From assembly GCA_019114985.1 (NCBI GenBank), contig DXEM01000004.1:39721-103720 (forward strand): DNA of 64,000 nucleotides. The letters are read 5' to 3'. The stretch's first letter is position 1. Every line of letters begins with the position of its first letter. The notes beneath the pieces were generated by a model, which was given only the letters and a program-made list of their open reading frames with translations, was not told the origin of the DNA and ran no database searches. Origin of the DNA: Candidatus Anaerostipes excrementavium. GTDB lineage: Bacteria > Bacillota > Clostridia > Lachnospirales > Lachnospiraceae. Below are positions 18,942 through 26,257 of the stretch, piece after piece. Both the position numbers and the translations under genes were made by a program.

Positions 18942-19292
18942 ATGAGAAAAAACAGCATTAAAAATACACGCATCAATGGAGAAGTGCAGCGGGAATTAAG
19001 CCGCATTATCAGCAGGGAAATCAAAGATCCGAGAATCGCGCCGATGACATCCGTTGTTGATGCGGTGGTGACCTCAGATTTAAAACAGTGCAAAGCATAT
19101 ATCAGCGTTCTGGGAGATCAGGAAGCAAAAGATAAAACAATGGAAGGATTAAACAGCGCGCTGGGATATATCCGCAGGGAACTGGCTCATACCGTCAATT
19201 TGAGAAATACACCGGAAATTCAATTTATTTTGGATGACTCCATCGAATATGGTGTTGAAATGTCAAAGAAGATTGACGATTTGCAGAAATAG
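18942..19292 (+). CDS. rbfA: 30S ribosome-binding factor RbfA
   Basis: Cold-shock ribosome assembly factor acting on the 16S 5' helix. The 116-residue KH-like protein shows INGEVQRELSRIISREIKDPRI near the N-terminus, VVTSDLKQCKAYISVLG (about 45-61), LNSALGYIRRELA (about 74-86) and the terminal DDSIEYGVEMSKKI. A strong GGAAAGGAGTTAGCA site precedes the ATG. It ends 8 bases before nrnA. Confidence 0.96.
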   Translation: MRKNSIKNTRINGEVQRELSRIISREIKDPRIAPMTSVVDAVVTSDLKQCKAYISVLGDQEAKDKTMEGLNSALGYIRRELAHTVNLRNTPEIQFILDDSIEYGVEMSKKIDDLQK

Positions 19293-19300
19293 GAGCAGCT

Positions 19301-20248
19301 ATGAAAGATTTTTTTGCACAAATCCAAAAAGCTAAGACCATTGGGATTACCGGACATATTCATCCGGACGGAGACTGTGTCGGAAGCTGTCTCGCTTTAA
19401 GACAGTATATCACGGAACATTATCCGGAAAAAACAGTGGATGTCTACTTAGAGCCGATTGGCAGCGAATTCTTGTTCTTAAGCGGCAGTGAAACAATATT
19501 GACGGATCCGAAAAAGGATGTTTCTTATGATCTGTTTTTTGTCCTTGACTGCAGCTCAGAAGATCGTTACCATCCTTTTTGCGGCATGGTAAGAAATGCA
19601 GACATTGTTTTTTGTATTGATCACCACATCAGCAATCAGGGATTGGGAAATTACTGTAAAGCAGATCCGAAAGCCAGTGCGACCTGCGAGGTATTGTGCG
19701 GCTTGCTGCCGATGGATCAAATATCGGAAAAATGCGCGGAATGCCTGTATACGGGCATTATACACGACACCGGAGTATTCAAACATTCCAATACAACGAA
19801 GAAAACGATGATTTATGCAGGGGAGCTTCTGGAGAAAGGAGTTCCTCATTCGAAGATCATCGACGAGACTTTTTTTCAAAAGACTTATGTCCAGAATCTA
19901 GTGCTCGGCAAAGCATTATTAAATAGCCGTTTATTTTGCAGCGGAGCTGTGATCTTTGCAAGTCTGTCACAGGAAGAACTGGATGAACTGCATGCTTCAT
20001 CTGCGGATCTTAATGGAATCATTGATCAGCTTCGGATTACAAAAGATGTAGAAACCGCTGTGTTTGTCTATCCTTTGGATGACGGCGGAAAGAAAGTCAG
20101 CATGCGTTCCAACGGAAAAGTAAATGTCGCATCGATCGCCCAGGAATTTGGCGGCGGAGGACATATTTTGGCAGCTGGATGTACCGTATTTGGAGATGTG
20201 GAAGAAGTCAAAGAGCAGCTGCTTCAAAAGATAAAAATACAATTATAG
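19301..20248 (+). CDS. nrnA: Bifunctional oligoribonuclease / PAP phosphatase (NrnA)
   Basis: DHH-DHHA1 phosphoesterase that degrades nano-RNA and 3'-phosphoadenosine 5'-phosphate. The 315-residue protein contains HPDGDCVGS (about 23-31), FVLDCS (about 84-89), the DHH motif in CIDHHISN (about 107-114) and DHHA1 GGGGHILAAG (about 285-294). It lies between rbfA and truB, the standard clostridial position. Confidence 0.95.
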   Translation: MKDFFAQIQKAKTIGITGHIHPDGDCVGSCLALRQYITEHYPEKTVDVYLEPIGSEFLFLSGSETILTDPKKDVSYDLFFVLDCSSEDRYHPFCGMVRNADIVFCIDHHISNQGLGNYCKADPKASATCEVLCGLLPMDQISEKCAECLYTGIIHDTGVFKHSNTTKKTMIYAGELLEKGVPHSKIIDETFFQKTYVQNLVLGKALLNSRLFCSGAVIFASLSQEELDELHASSADLNGIIDQLRITKDVETAVFVYPLDDGGKKVSMRSNGKVNVASIAQEFGGGGHILAAGCTVFGDVEEVKEQLLQKIKIQL

Positions 20249-20260
20249 AGGTTTGTTCAT

Positions 20261-21160
20261 ATGATAAACGGAATGATCAATGTATATAAAGAACAAGGTT
20301 ATACATCACATGATGTTGTTGCCAAGTTAAGAGGAATCCTTCATCAAAAGAAAATCGGGCATACCGGAACGCTGGATCCCAACGCCGTCGGTGTGCTTCC
20401 GGTATGTCTTGGCAGAGGAACAAAACTTTGTGATATGTTGACAGCGACAAAAAAGCAGTACCGGACAACGTTTCAATTTGGAAAAGAGACAGATACAGAA
20501 GATATTTGGGGCGAAGAGATCGAAAGTTTTCCGATTCCCAATTCTGAAGAGGACGTAAGGGGAGCCATTCTCTCTTTTGCAGGGGATTATGACCAGATTC
20601 CACCCATGTATTCTGCCAAGAAGACTCAAGGGAAAAAACTTTATGAATTAGCCAGGGAAGGCAAGGTTGTTGAACGAAAACCGCAGAAAGTAAAGATCTA
20701 TGAAATCTCGAATATAGAAATTCGTCTCCCGGAAGTTTCCATGACGGTTACCTGCAGCAAAGGAACCTATATCCGAAGTCTGTGCCGGGATATTGGACGT
20801 AAGCTGCAAAGCGGCGCCTATATGACAGAATTAATTCGAACAAAGTCCAGCGGATTTCGAATTGAAAATTCCCACACTCTTGCGCAAATCGAAGAAGCAG
20901 CAAAAGAAGGCCGTTTGGAAGAATATATCATACCAATTGAGAAGGTCTTTTCCTCGCTTCCGCAGGGAACGGTTCAAAAACATTATAATAAATTATTGTA
21001 TAACGGAAATCCGTTAAAGCAATCCTGCTTTTTTGAGACGAATCTTGATATCGAAAAGAAGCTTCGTGTTTATGATGAGGACGGACATTTTATCGGAATT
21101 TATCAGTGGAGAAAACAGATGTTTTTTCCGGATAAAATATTTTATGACCAAAATGATTGA
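20261..21160 (+). CDS. truB: tRNA pseudouridine-55 synthase
   Basis: Isomerises U55 in the T-loop of tRNAs. The 299-residue protein carries the catalytic aspartate motif GTLDPNAVGVLPVCLG (about 37-52), the KKQYR and PPMYSAKK elements, and CSKGTYIRSLCRDIG (about 168-182). GAGGTTTGTTCAT before the ATG is a moderate ribosome site. It is followed after 9 bases by ribF. Confidence 0.96.
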   Translation: MINGMINVYKEQGYTSHDVVAKLRGILHQKKIGHTGTLDPNAVGVLPVCLGRGTKLCDMLTATKKQYRTTFQFGKETDTEDIWGEEIESFPIPNSEEDVRGAILSFAGDYDQIPPMYSAKKTQGKKLYELAREGKVVERKPQKVKIYEISNIEIRLPEVSMTVTCSKGTYIRSLCRDIGRKLQSGAYMTELIRTKSSGFRIENSHTLAQIEEAAKEGRLEEYIIPIEKVFSSLPQGTVQKHYNKLLYNGNPLKQSCFFETNLDIEKKLRVYDEDGHFIGIYQWRKQMFFPDKIFYDQND

Positions 21161-21169
21161 GAGGAAGCC

Positions 21170-22096
21170 ATGGAGTACATTCACGATACTGAAAAATTTC
21201 AATTTCATAATACTGCGGTCACCCTTGGAAAATTCGACGGCATGCATAAGGGACATCAGCTGATTTTTGACCAATTAGTTCAGTACAAGGAACAAGGCTA
21301 TCAGGCAGCGGTCTTTTCCTTTGACCGTCCGCCGATGAATATGCTGAAACATAAAGATATCCGTGTGATCTATACTCACAAGGAAAAGACAAAGCTGCTT
21401 TCCGAACGAGGGATTGATATTTTTATTGAACATCCTTTTACCACGGCTTTTTCCCATCTGGCACCGGAAGATTTTGTAAAGAAAATTCTTCTGGATAAGA
21501 TGGGGATGAAGATCTTGGTCGTAGGAGATGACTGTGGTTTCGGATACAAACGCCGTGGAAATGTAGAACTTTTGCAGGAGATGGAGAAGGATCATGATTT
21601 TCGTTTGATTGTAATCCCAAAACTGGAATTAAACGGAGGAATTGTTTCCAGTACAAGGATTCGGGCTTTGATCGAAGAAGGAAAAATAAAGGAAGCGAAT
21701 GATTTGATGGAAACACCATTTATGATCTACGGAACTGTTGTACACGGAAATCATCTGGGAAAAGATGTTTTGGGAATTCCAACGGCAAATCAAGTACCGG
21801 AAGAAGACAAACTTTTGCCTCCGAATGGCGTTTATGTATCCAGAATTTATTATAAGAATCAGACTTATTATGGAATCAGCAACGTAGGAACAAAACCGAC
21901 GATTGAAGGGAAAAAACACATGGGTGTAGAAACCTATATCCTGGATTTCCATAAAGATATTTATCACAAAGAAATTCGTGTGGAATTGTTATATTATAAA
22001 AGACCGGAAATGAAATTTGAGTCTTTGGATGCGTTAAGCAAACAGATGCACAAGGATGCTGATTTCGCCAGAGAATATGTAAAGAAACACTTTTAA
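21170..22096 (+). CDS. ribF: Bifunctional riboflavin kinase / FAD synthetase
   Basis: Makes FMN and then FAD. The 308-residue protein has an N-terminal FAD synthetase domain (GKFDGMHKGHQ, about 22-32; VVGDDCGFGYKRRG; SSTRIRALIEEGKI near 160-175) and a C-terminal riboflavin kinase domain (VVHGNHLGKDVLGIPTAN, about 190-207). AGAGGAAGCC lies before the ATG. Last gene of the superoperon; the rpsO gene that often follows is absent and a repeat-associated terminator follows at once. Confidence 0.96.
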   Translation: MEYIHDTEKFQFHNTAVTLGKFDGMHKGHQLIFDQLVQYKEQGYQAAVFSFDRPPMNMLKHKDIRVIYTHKEKTKLLSERGIDIFIEHPFTTAFSHLAPEDFVKKILLDKMGMKILVVGDDCGFGYKRRGNVELLQEMEKDHDFRLIVIPKLELNGGIVSSTRIRALIEEGKIKEANDLMETPFMIYGTVVHGNHLGKDVLGIPTANQVPEEDKLLPPNGVYVSRIYYKNQTYYGISNVGTKPTIEGKKHMGVETYILDFHKDIYHKEIRVELLYYKRPEMKFESLDALSKQMHKDADFAREYVKKHF

Positions 22097-22124
22097 AGAG
22101 TCTCGCACTGCGGGATTCTTTTTT
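22095..22124 (+). terminator. Terminator after ribF, related to the dispersed repeat
   Basis: AGAGTCTCGCA pairs with TGCGGGATTCT with two wobble pairs, followed by T6. The right half (TCGCACTGCGGGATTCTTTT) nearly matches the tail of the repeat copy at 34684-34750, so this terminator appears to be a minimal member of the same family, lying directly before a long copy. Confidence 0.7.
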
Positions 22125-22248
22125 GTTGCATAGGAAACTGCGTTCCTATGCAACAAAAAATGCTCCGCGCGGATCGCACTGCGGCGGAGATGAAGATAGC
22201 GCCGAAGCGCCCGCCGCAGGCGGAGAATCCTGCAAAGCAGGATTCTTT
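22119..22248 (+). repeat. Dispersed structured repeat, copy A (long form)
   Basis: Begins with a perfect 18-bp inverted repeat (arms 22119-22136 and 22143-22160, loop 6), then a GC-rich body starting ATGCTCCGCGCGGATCGC and containing the hairpin GCGC-CGAA-GCGC, then CCGCAGGCGGAG and a terminal palindrome GAATCCTGC-AAA-GCAGGATTC (22225-22245) with TTT. Much richer in G+C than the surrounding sequence. Related copies are at 32575, 34684 and 63856, with partial cores at 37977 and 53130. No ORF-based explanation. Confidence 0.8.
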
Positions 22249-22274
22249 CTCACTTCATTATGGGTGAAATTTTC

Positions 22275-22303
22275 TTGTATCGTTTTCAAAAATAATGTAT
22301 ACT
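22275..22303 (+). promoter_or_regulatory. Promoter of the cytidylate-kinase-like gene
   Basis: TTGTAT, 17 bases, TATACT. Ends 55 bases before the ATG at 22359. Confidence 0.6.
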
Positions 22304-22358
22304 ATAAACAACAAATAAATAACTTGATTTTACCCTTTTGGGGAAGGGAGCGATTCAT

Positions 22359-22982
22359 ATGAGTACAAAAACAATCATTACGATCGAAAGACAGTATGGA
22401 AGCGGAGGACATTTAATCGGACAGAAACTTGCCGATGATCTTGGAATTCCATTTTACGATGGAGAGCTGATTAAGGTAGCGGCAAAGGAAAGCGGCATCT
22501 GCGAAGAGATTTTTGAAAGTTTTGATGAGAAGCCGACCACAAGTTTTCTTTATTCTCTTGTAATGGATCCATACTCTCTCGGATATAATTCTAATTCCTT
22601 TGATTTGCCGCTGAATCACAAGGTATTTCTTGCGGCATTTGATACAATCAAAGAGATCGCATCAAAAGGTCCTTGTGTATTTGTCGGAAGATGTGCGGAT
22701 TATGCACTGGAGGATTTCAATAATTGTTTGAGTGTTTATATTCACGCACCGTTTGAAGATCGAATTCGAAGAATCGAGGATTCCTATGATATTCCTTCTG
22801 ACAAGAGCAAAGAAGCTTTGATCAAGAAAGACAAGCAGCGCTCCAGCTATTATAATTATTACAGCTCTAACAAATGGGGCGATGCCAAATCTTATGATTT
22901 ATGTTTGGACAGCAGCTATCTGGGAATTGACGGCAGTGTAGAACTCATCAAACAAGTGATAGCGATGAAAGAAAATCAGTAA
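22359..22982 (+). CDS. Cytidylate kinase-like family protein
   Basis: A 207-residue P-loop kinase-like protein. It opens with TIITIERQYGSGGHLIGQKLA, in which GSGG replaces the standard GxxGxGK(S/T) loop, as is typical of the cytidylate-kinase-2 group common in gut Clostridia; CVFVGRCADYAL (about 107-118) and an R-rich lid (DRIRRIEDSYD) follow. The real substrate of this group is not established. The ATG at 22359 follows GGGAAGGGAG; an in-frame ATG 21 bases upstream overlaps that site and is rejected. UDG follows after 19 bases. Confidence 0.85.
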   Translation: MSTKTIITIERQYGSGGHLIGQKLADDLGIPFYDGELIKVAAKESGICEEIFESFDEKPTTSFLYSLVMDPYSLGYNSNSFDLPLNHKVFLAAFDTIKEIASKGPCVFVGRCADYALEDFNNCLSVYIHAPFEDRIRRIEDSYDIPSDKSKEALIKKDKQRSSYYNYYSSNKWGDAKSYDLCLDSSYLGIDGSVELIKQVIAMKENQ

Positions 22983-23001
22983 AAGGCGCCGGATCTTTCT
23001 G

Positions 23002-23562
23002 ATGTATACATATGAAGAGTTAAAGCATTTTGTATGCGCCTGTAACCGATGTTCCCTGTGCAAGACCCGGAACCATCCGGTCATGGGCAAAGGAAATCTG
23101 CATTCTTCGATTCTTTTCATTGCAGAAGCTCCCGGGCAGACGGAAGATCAAAACGGAATCCCGTTCACCGGCAGATCCGGACAAATATTTGACCAGCTGC
23201 TTACGGAAGCAGATATGTCAAGAGAGGAGATTTATCTGACCAATGTAGTGAAGTGTCATCCTCCAAGAAACCGTGATCCTTTGCCGGAGGAACAAGAAGC
23301 ATGTATACCGTATTTAAAATATGAGACTTTGCTTCTGCGGCCGAAAATCATCGTTTGTCTTGGACGAATCGCTGCTCAGCGCATTATCCGTCCTAATTTT
23401 CGGATTACGAGAGAGCATGGGACATTTGTTACACGAAAAAATGTATCCCTAACTGCAGTCTACCATCCATCTGCAATCTTAAGGGATCCGACAAAATTTG
23501 CAGAAACCGTCCGTGATTTTCAGGCAATCAAAAAGAAATTACAGAACACAGGCCCTATGTGA
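23002..23562 (+). CDS. Family 4 uracil-DNA glycosylase
   Basis: Removes uracil from DNA. The 186-residue protein has four cysteines placed as in the iron-sulfur family 4 enzymes (C14 and C17 at the N-terminus, then the cysteine in VVKCHPPRNR and the one in EACIPYL), the active-site motif AEAPGQTEDQNG (about 41-52) with PFTGRSG, and the C-terminal motif VYHPSAILRDP. Its stop codon lies inside the stem of a strong terminator. Probably co-transcribed with the kinase-like gene. Confidence 0.93.
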   Translation: MYTYEELKHFVCACNRCSLCKTRNHPVMGKGNLHSSILFIAEAPGQTEDQNGIPFTGRSGQIFDQLLTEADMSREEIYLTNVVKCHPPRNRDPLPEEQEACIPYLKYETLLLRPKIIVCLGRIAAQRIIRPNFRITREHGTFVTRKNVSLTAVYHPSAILRDPTKFAETVRDFQAIKKKLQNTGPM

Positions 23563-23580
23563 CAATCACATAGGGCTTTT
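23552..23580 (+). terminator. Intrinsic terminator overlapping the UDG stop codon
   Basis: Perfect 10-bp stem GCCCTATGTG / CACATAGGGC, loop ACAAT, T4 tail. The stop codon is inside the stem. Confidence 0.85.
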
Positions 23581-23596
23581 AAATTGAGGTATTTTT

Positions 23597-24280
23597 ATGA
23601 ACAAGAATATGATTGAAGTATATTATGCAGAAGATAATGAGCAAATTGCAAAATCTGTCACAGAATATTTGAATCAACAGAACTGCAAAGTAACCTCATT
23701 TGGAACCATTGCAGAAACTAAGAAAGCATTGATAAGCCATATTCCTACAATTATACTAATTGATTGGAATATGCCGGACGGACAAGGGGATGAACTCTGC
23801 CGTTGGATTCGTATCAGATGGAAGGATTTGCCCCTTATCTTTTTAACCGTCCGAGGAGACTCCTTTGATGTAGTCTCTGGATTTCAAAACGGGGCAGATG
23901 ATTATATCGTAAAACCATTTGAATTATCCGTTTTATATCACCGTATATTGGCGGTACTGCGAAGAACAAAAAGCATAAATGAATCAAAATTGTTTTGTGA
24001 TGAAATTGTATTGGATAAAACAAAAATGTCTGTTTATTATCAACAGGAAGAATTGAAAATTCGTCGGTCAGAATACCAGCTTTTACTTCTTCTGATGGAA
24101 AATAAAGGAAAGACCATTACAAGGAAACAGCTTTTGGAAGAAATTTGGGACAGAAACGGCATTTATGTCAATGATAATACATTGACAGTCACAATGAAAC
24201 GGTTAAGGCAAAAATTACATAATCCTCCGTGTCTAAAAACAATTCGCAGTTTTGGTTATCGCATGGAGGATACAATATGA
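23597..24280 (+). CDS. OmpR-family response regulator
   Basis: A 227-residue two-component regulator. The receiver domain shows the acidic pair near residue 15 (YAEDNEQ), the phospho-acceptor aspartate in LIDWNMPDG (about residue 53), the T in FLTVRG and the lysine in YIVKPFE (about 103). The C-terminal winged helix (about 130-225) has RRSEYQLLLLLMENKGK and DNTLTVTMKRLRQKL. The stop overlaps the start of the histidine kinase (ATGA). With the kinase and the ABC transporter downstream it forms a sense-and-export module, probably for an antimicrobial or cell-envelope signal. Confidence 0.95.
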   Translation: MNKNMIEVYYAEDNEQIAKSVTEYLNQQNCKVTSFGTIAETKKALISHIPTIILIDWNMPDGQGDELCRWIRIRWKDLPLIFLTVRGDSFDVVSGFQNGADDYIVKPFELSVLYHRILAVLRRTKSINESKLFCDEIVLDKTKMSVYYQQEELKIRRSEYQLLLLLMENKGKTITRKQLLEEIWDRNGIYVNDNTLTVTMKRLRQKLHNPPCLKTIRSFGYRMEDTI

Positions 24281-25461
24281 ATCGGAAACAGAAATGGGCT
24301 ATCTTATTGCTCCCTATTTTTGCTTTATCTCTTTGTATAGGAAGCATGGCTGTCTTGTGTCTATCTGCTTATCAGGAAATCGCATATGAACATATTTCGA
24401 CGTTTTGTGAAATAATCATAGAACACAATCCAGAAGATGAGCAGCAAATTTTACAAGCGGTAAAAAAATATCATAATCTTAAAGAACAAAATGTGAACGG
24501 AAATCAGTATTTATCAAAATTTGGATATCGTGAAGCTGAATTTTGCAAAGGGCTTTCATGGGATATTTATATTCGCTTTTTCCTTCTGTTTTTGATAATA
24601 TCAGGTATATTCCTTACCGTGATTTGGAGAATACAGAGAAGAAACAAAAAAAGGATTGGAGAATTGACAGCTTATCTGGAAAAGGTCAATATAGGTACAA
24701 GCGGGATGATGATACAGGCAGAAGATGATGATTTTTCCCATTTGCAGGATGAAATTTATAAAACCGTTACAGCACTCCATCAAATGAAGGAAACGGCTGT
24801 AGCAGGTCAGAAAAAATTTGCGGAAAATCTTGCCAATATCTCTCACCAACTTAAAACACCGATTACCGCAGCATTTTTATCTCTGCAGCTAATGAAAGAA
24901 GCTGTACCTAATGATTATATCGTACAAGTGGAAAAACAGCTAAAACGATTGAACCGATTGGAAGAATCCCTATTATTGCTTTCTAAAGTTGATGCAGGAG
25001 TTTTGCCGCTAACATATGCCAGTGTCGATATTTATACGGCGCTTACGCTGGCAGCAGAAAACCTAAACGATTTGCTGATAAAAAATCACATTTCTGTCGA
25101 AATACCGGAAAAAGGATGTGTGGAGTTCCTCGGTGATTTAGAATGGACGCTGGAAGCTCTTATGAATCTTATGAAAAATTGCATGGAACATTCACAGCAA
25201 GGAGGGTGTATTCATTGCGATTATACAAATAATCCGATCTATGCAGAAATTTTAATCTGGGATGAAGGGACTGGATTTGCACCAGAGGATATACCACATC
25301 TTTTTGAACGTTTCTATCGTGGGAAACGTGCAGCCACAAACGGAATCGGAATTGGACTGTCCCTTGCCCGTTCTATTTTTGAATTGCAGAATGGAACAAT
25401 TACTGCCAGAAATCTCCCAAATGGCGGCGCTTGCTTTGAAATAAAGATATACAGTCACTAA
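24277..25461 (+). CDS. Sensor histidine kinase
   Basis: A 394-residue membrane kinase. Two membrane segments (about 8-30 and 98-120) enclose a ~65-residue external loop rich in charged residues. The H-box is ISHQLKTPIT (about residue 187), followed by N-box LMKNCMEHS, G1 WDEGTGFAPED, F-box LFERFYRG and G2 GIGIGLSLARS. The start at the ATGA overlap with the response regulator is preferred to an in-frame ATG 48 bases inside that gene. No HAMP domain is obvious. The small extracellular loop suggests direct sensing of a small ligand or sensing through the transporter. Confidence 0.94.
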   Translation: MNRKQKWAILLLPIFALSLCIGSMAVLCLSAYQEIAYEHISTFCEIIIEHNPEDEQQILQAVKKYHNLKEQNVNGNQYLSKFGYREAEFCKGLSWDIYIRFFLLFLIISGIFLTVIWRIQRRNKKRIGELTAYLEKVNIGTSGMMIQAEDDDFSHLQDEIYKTVTALHQMKETAVAGQKKFAENLANISHQLKTPITAAFLSLQLMKEAVPNDYIVQVEKQLKRLNRLEESLLLLSKVDAGVLPLTYASVDIYTALTLAAENLNDLLIKNHISVEIPEKGCVEFLGDLEWTLEALMNLMKNCMEHSQQGGCIHCDYTNNPIYAEILIWDEGTGFAPEDIPHLFERFYRGKRAATNGIGIGLSLARSIFELQNGTITARNLPNGGACFEIKIYSH

Positions 25462-25477
25462 GATGTCATTTTACTTT

Positions 25478-25485
25478 GCTATACT
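25478..25485 (+). promoter_or_regulatory. Possible extended -10 promoter for the ABC transporter
   Basis: TGCTATACT (extended -10) lies between the kinase and the ATPase gene. It is flanked by CAGTCA (25452-25457) and TGACTG (25492-25497), an inverted pair that could bind the response regulator. Confidence 0.35.
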
Positions 25486-25534
25486 GTATTTTGACTGAAC
25501 AAGACTAGATCTGCATCAAGAAAGGAGAAAGCGC

Positions 25535-26257
25535 ATGGAGATACTAAAATGTGAAGGTGTCCGAAAAGTGTATGGGTCTGGGAATAATCAGGTAGTGGCT
25601 CTAGACCAAATTGATTTATCTGTACAAAAAGGAGAGTTCGTGGCAATTATCGGTGCTTCCGGCTCTGGGAAATCTACACTTTTACACATTCTGGGAGGCG
25701 TAGACAAGCCTACAAAGGGAAAAGTTGTGATAGAAGGAACCAATATTGCTGCTATGAATCCTACACAGTCTGCTATTTTCAGACGCCGAAAAGTAGGACT
25801 AGTATATCAGTTTTATAATCTGATTCCTACACTTACTGTTAGAAAAAATATTCTTATGCCGCTTATGCTGGATAAGAGAAAACCCAATCAGGAATATTTT
25901 AAACAAATTATAAATTCTTTGGGAATTGCTGATAAATTGGAAGCTCTCCCCAATCAGTTATCTGGCGGTCAGCAGCAGCGTGTGGCAATTGCCAGGTCTT
26001 TAATTTACCGGCCGGCGCTCCTGCTTGCAGATGAACCAACAGGAAATCTAGACCGAAAAAATGGAAAAGAAATTGTTGATATGCTAAAATTGTCAAATCG
26101 CAATCTGAATCAGACGATTCTTTTGATTACCCATGATGAAAAAATTGCTTTGGAAGCAGACCGCTTAGTAACAATGGAAGATGGAAAAATTATCAGCGAT
26201 CAATCCCGTGATTCTAATAAAAGAAACACGAATATTCTATGGGAGAAAGGCCGGTGA
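25535..26257 (+). CDS. ABC transporter ATP-binding protein (MacB/LolD type)
   Basis: A 240-residue ATPase of the FtsE/LolD/MacB group that pairs with FtsX-type permeases. It has Walker A GASGSGKST (about 40-48), Q-loop LVYQFYN, signature LSGGQQQR (about 145-152), Walker B LLLADEPTGNLD (about 163-174) and the H-loop ITHDEK. The gene follows an AAAGGAGAAAG ribosome site and overlaps the permease start. Regulated most likely by the adjacent two-component system. Confidence 0.95.
   Translation: MEILKCEGVRKVYGSGNNQVVALDQIDLSVQKGEFVAIIGASGSGKSTLLHILGGVDKPTKGKVVIEGTNIAAMNPTQSAIFRRRKVGLVYQFYNLIPTLTVRKNILMPLMLDKRKPNQEYFKQIINSLGIADKLEALPNQLSGGQQQRVAIARSLIYRPALLLADEPTGNLDRKNGKEIVDMLKLSNRNLNQTILLITHDEKIALEADRLVTMEDGKIISDQSRDSNKRNTNILWEKGR

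Noticed and set aside
22123..22362. A 79-codon frame over repeat copy A
   Set aside because: It runs through the inverted repeat, the body and the promoter of the next gene, with no ribosome site.
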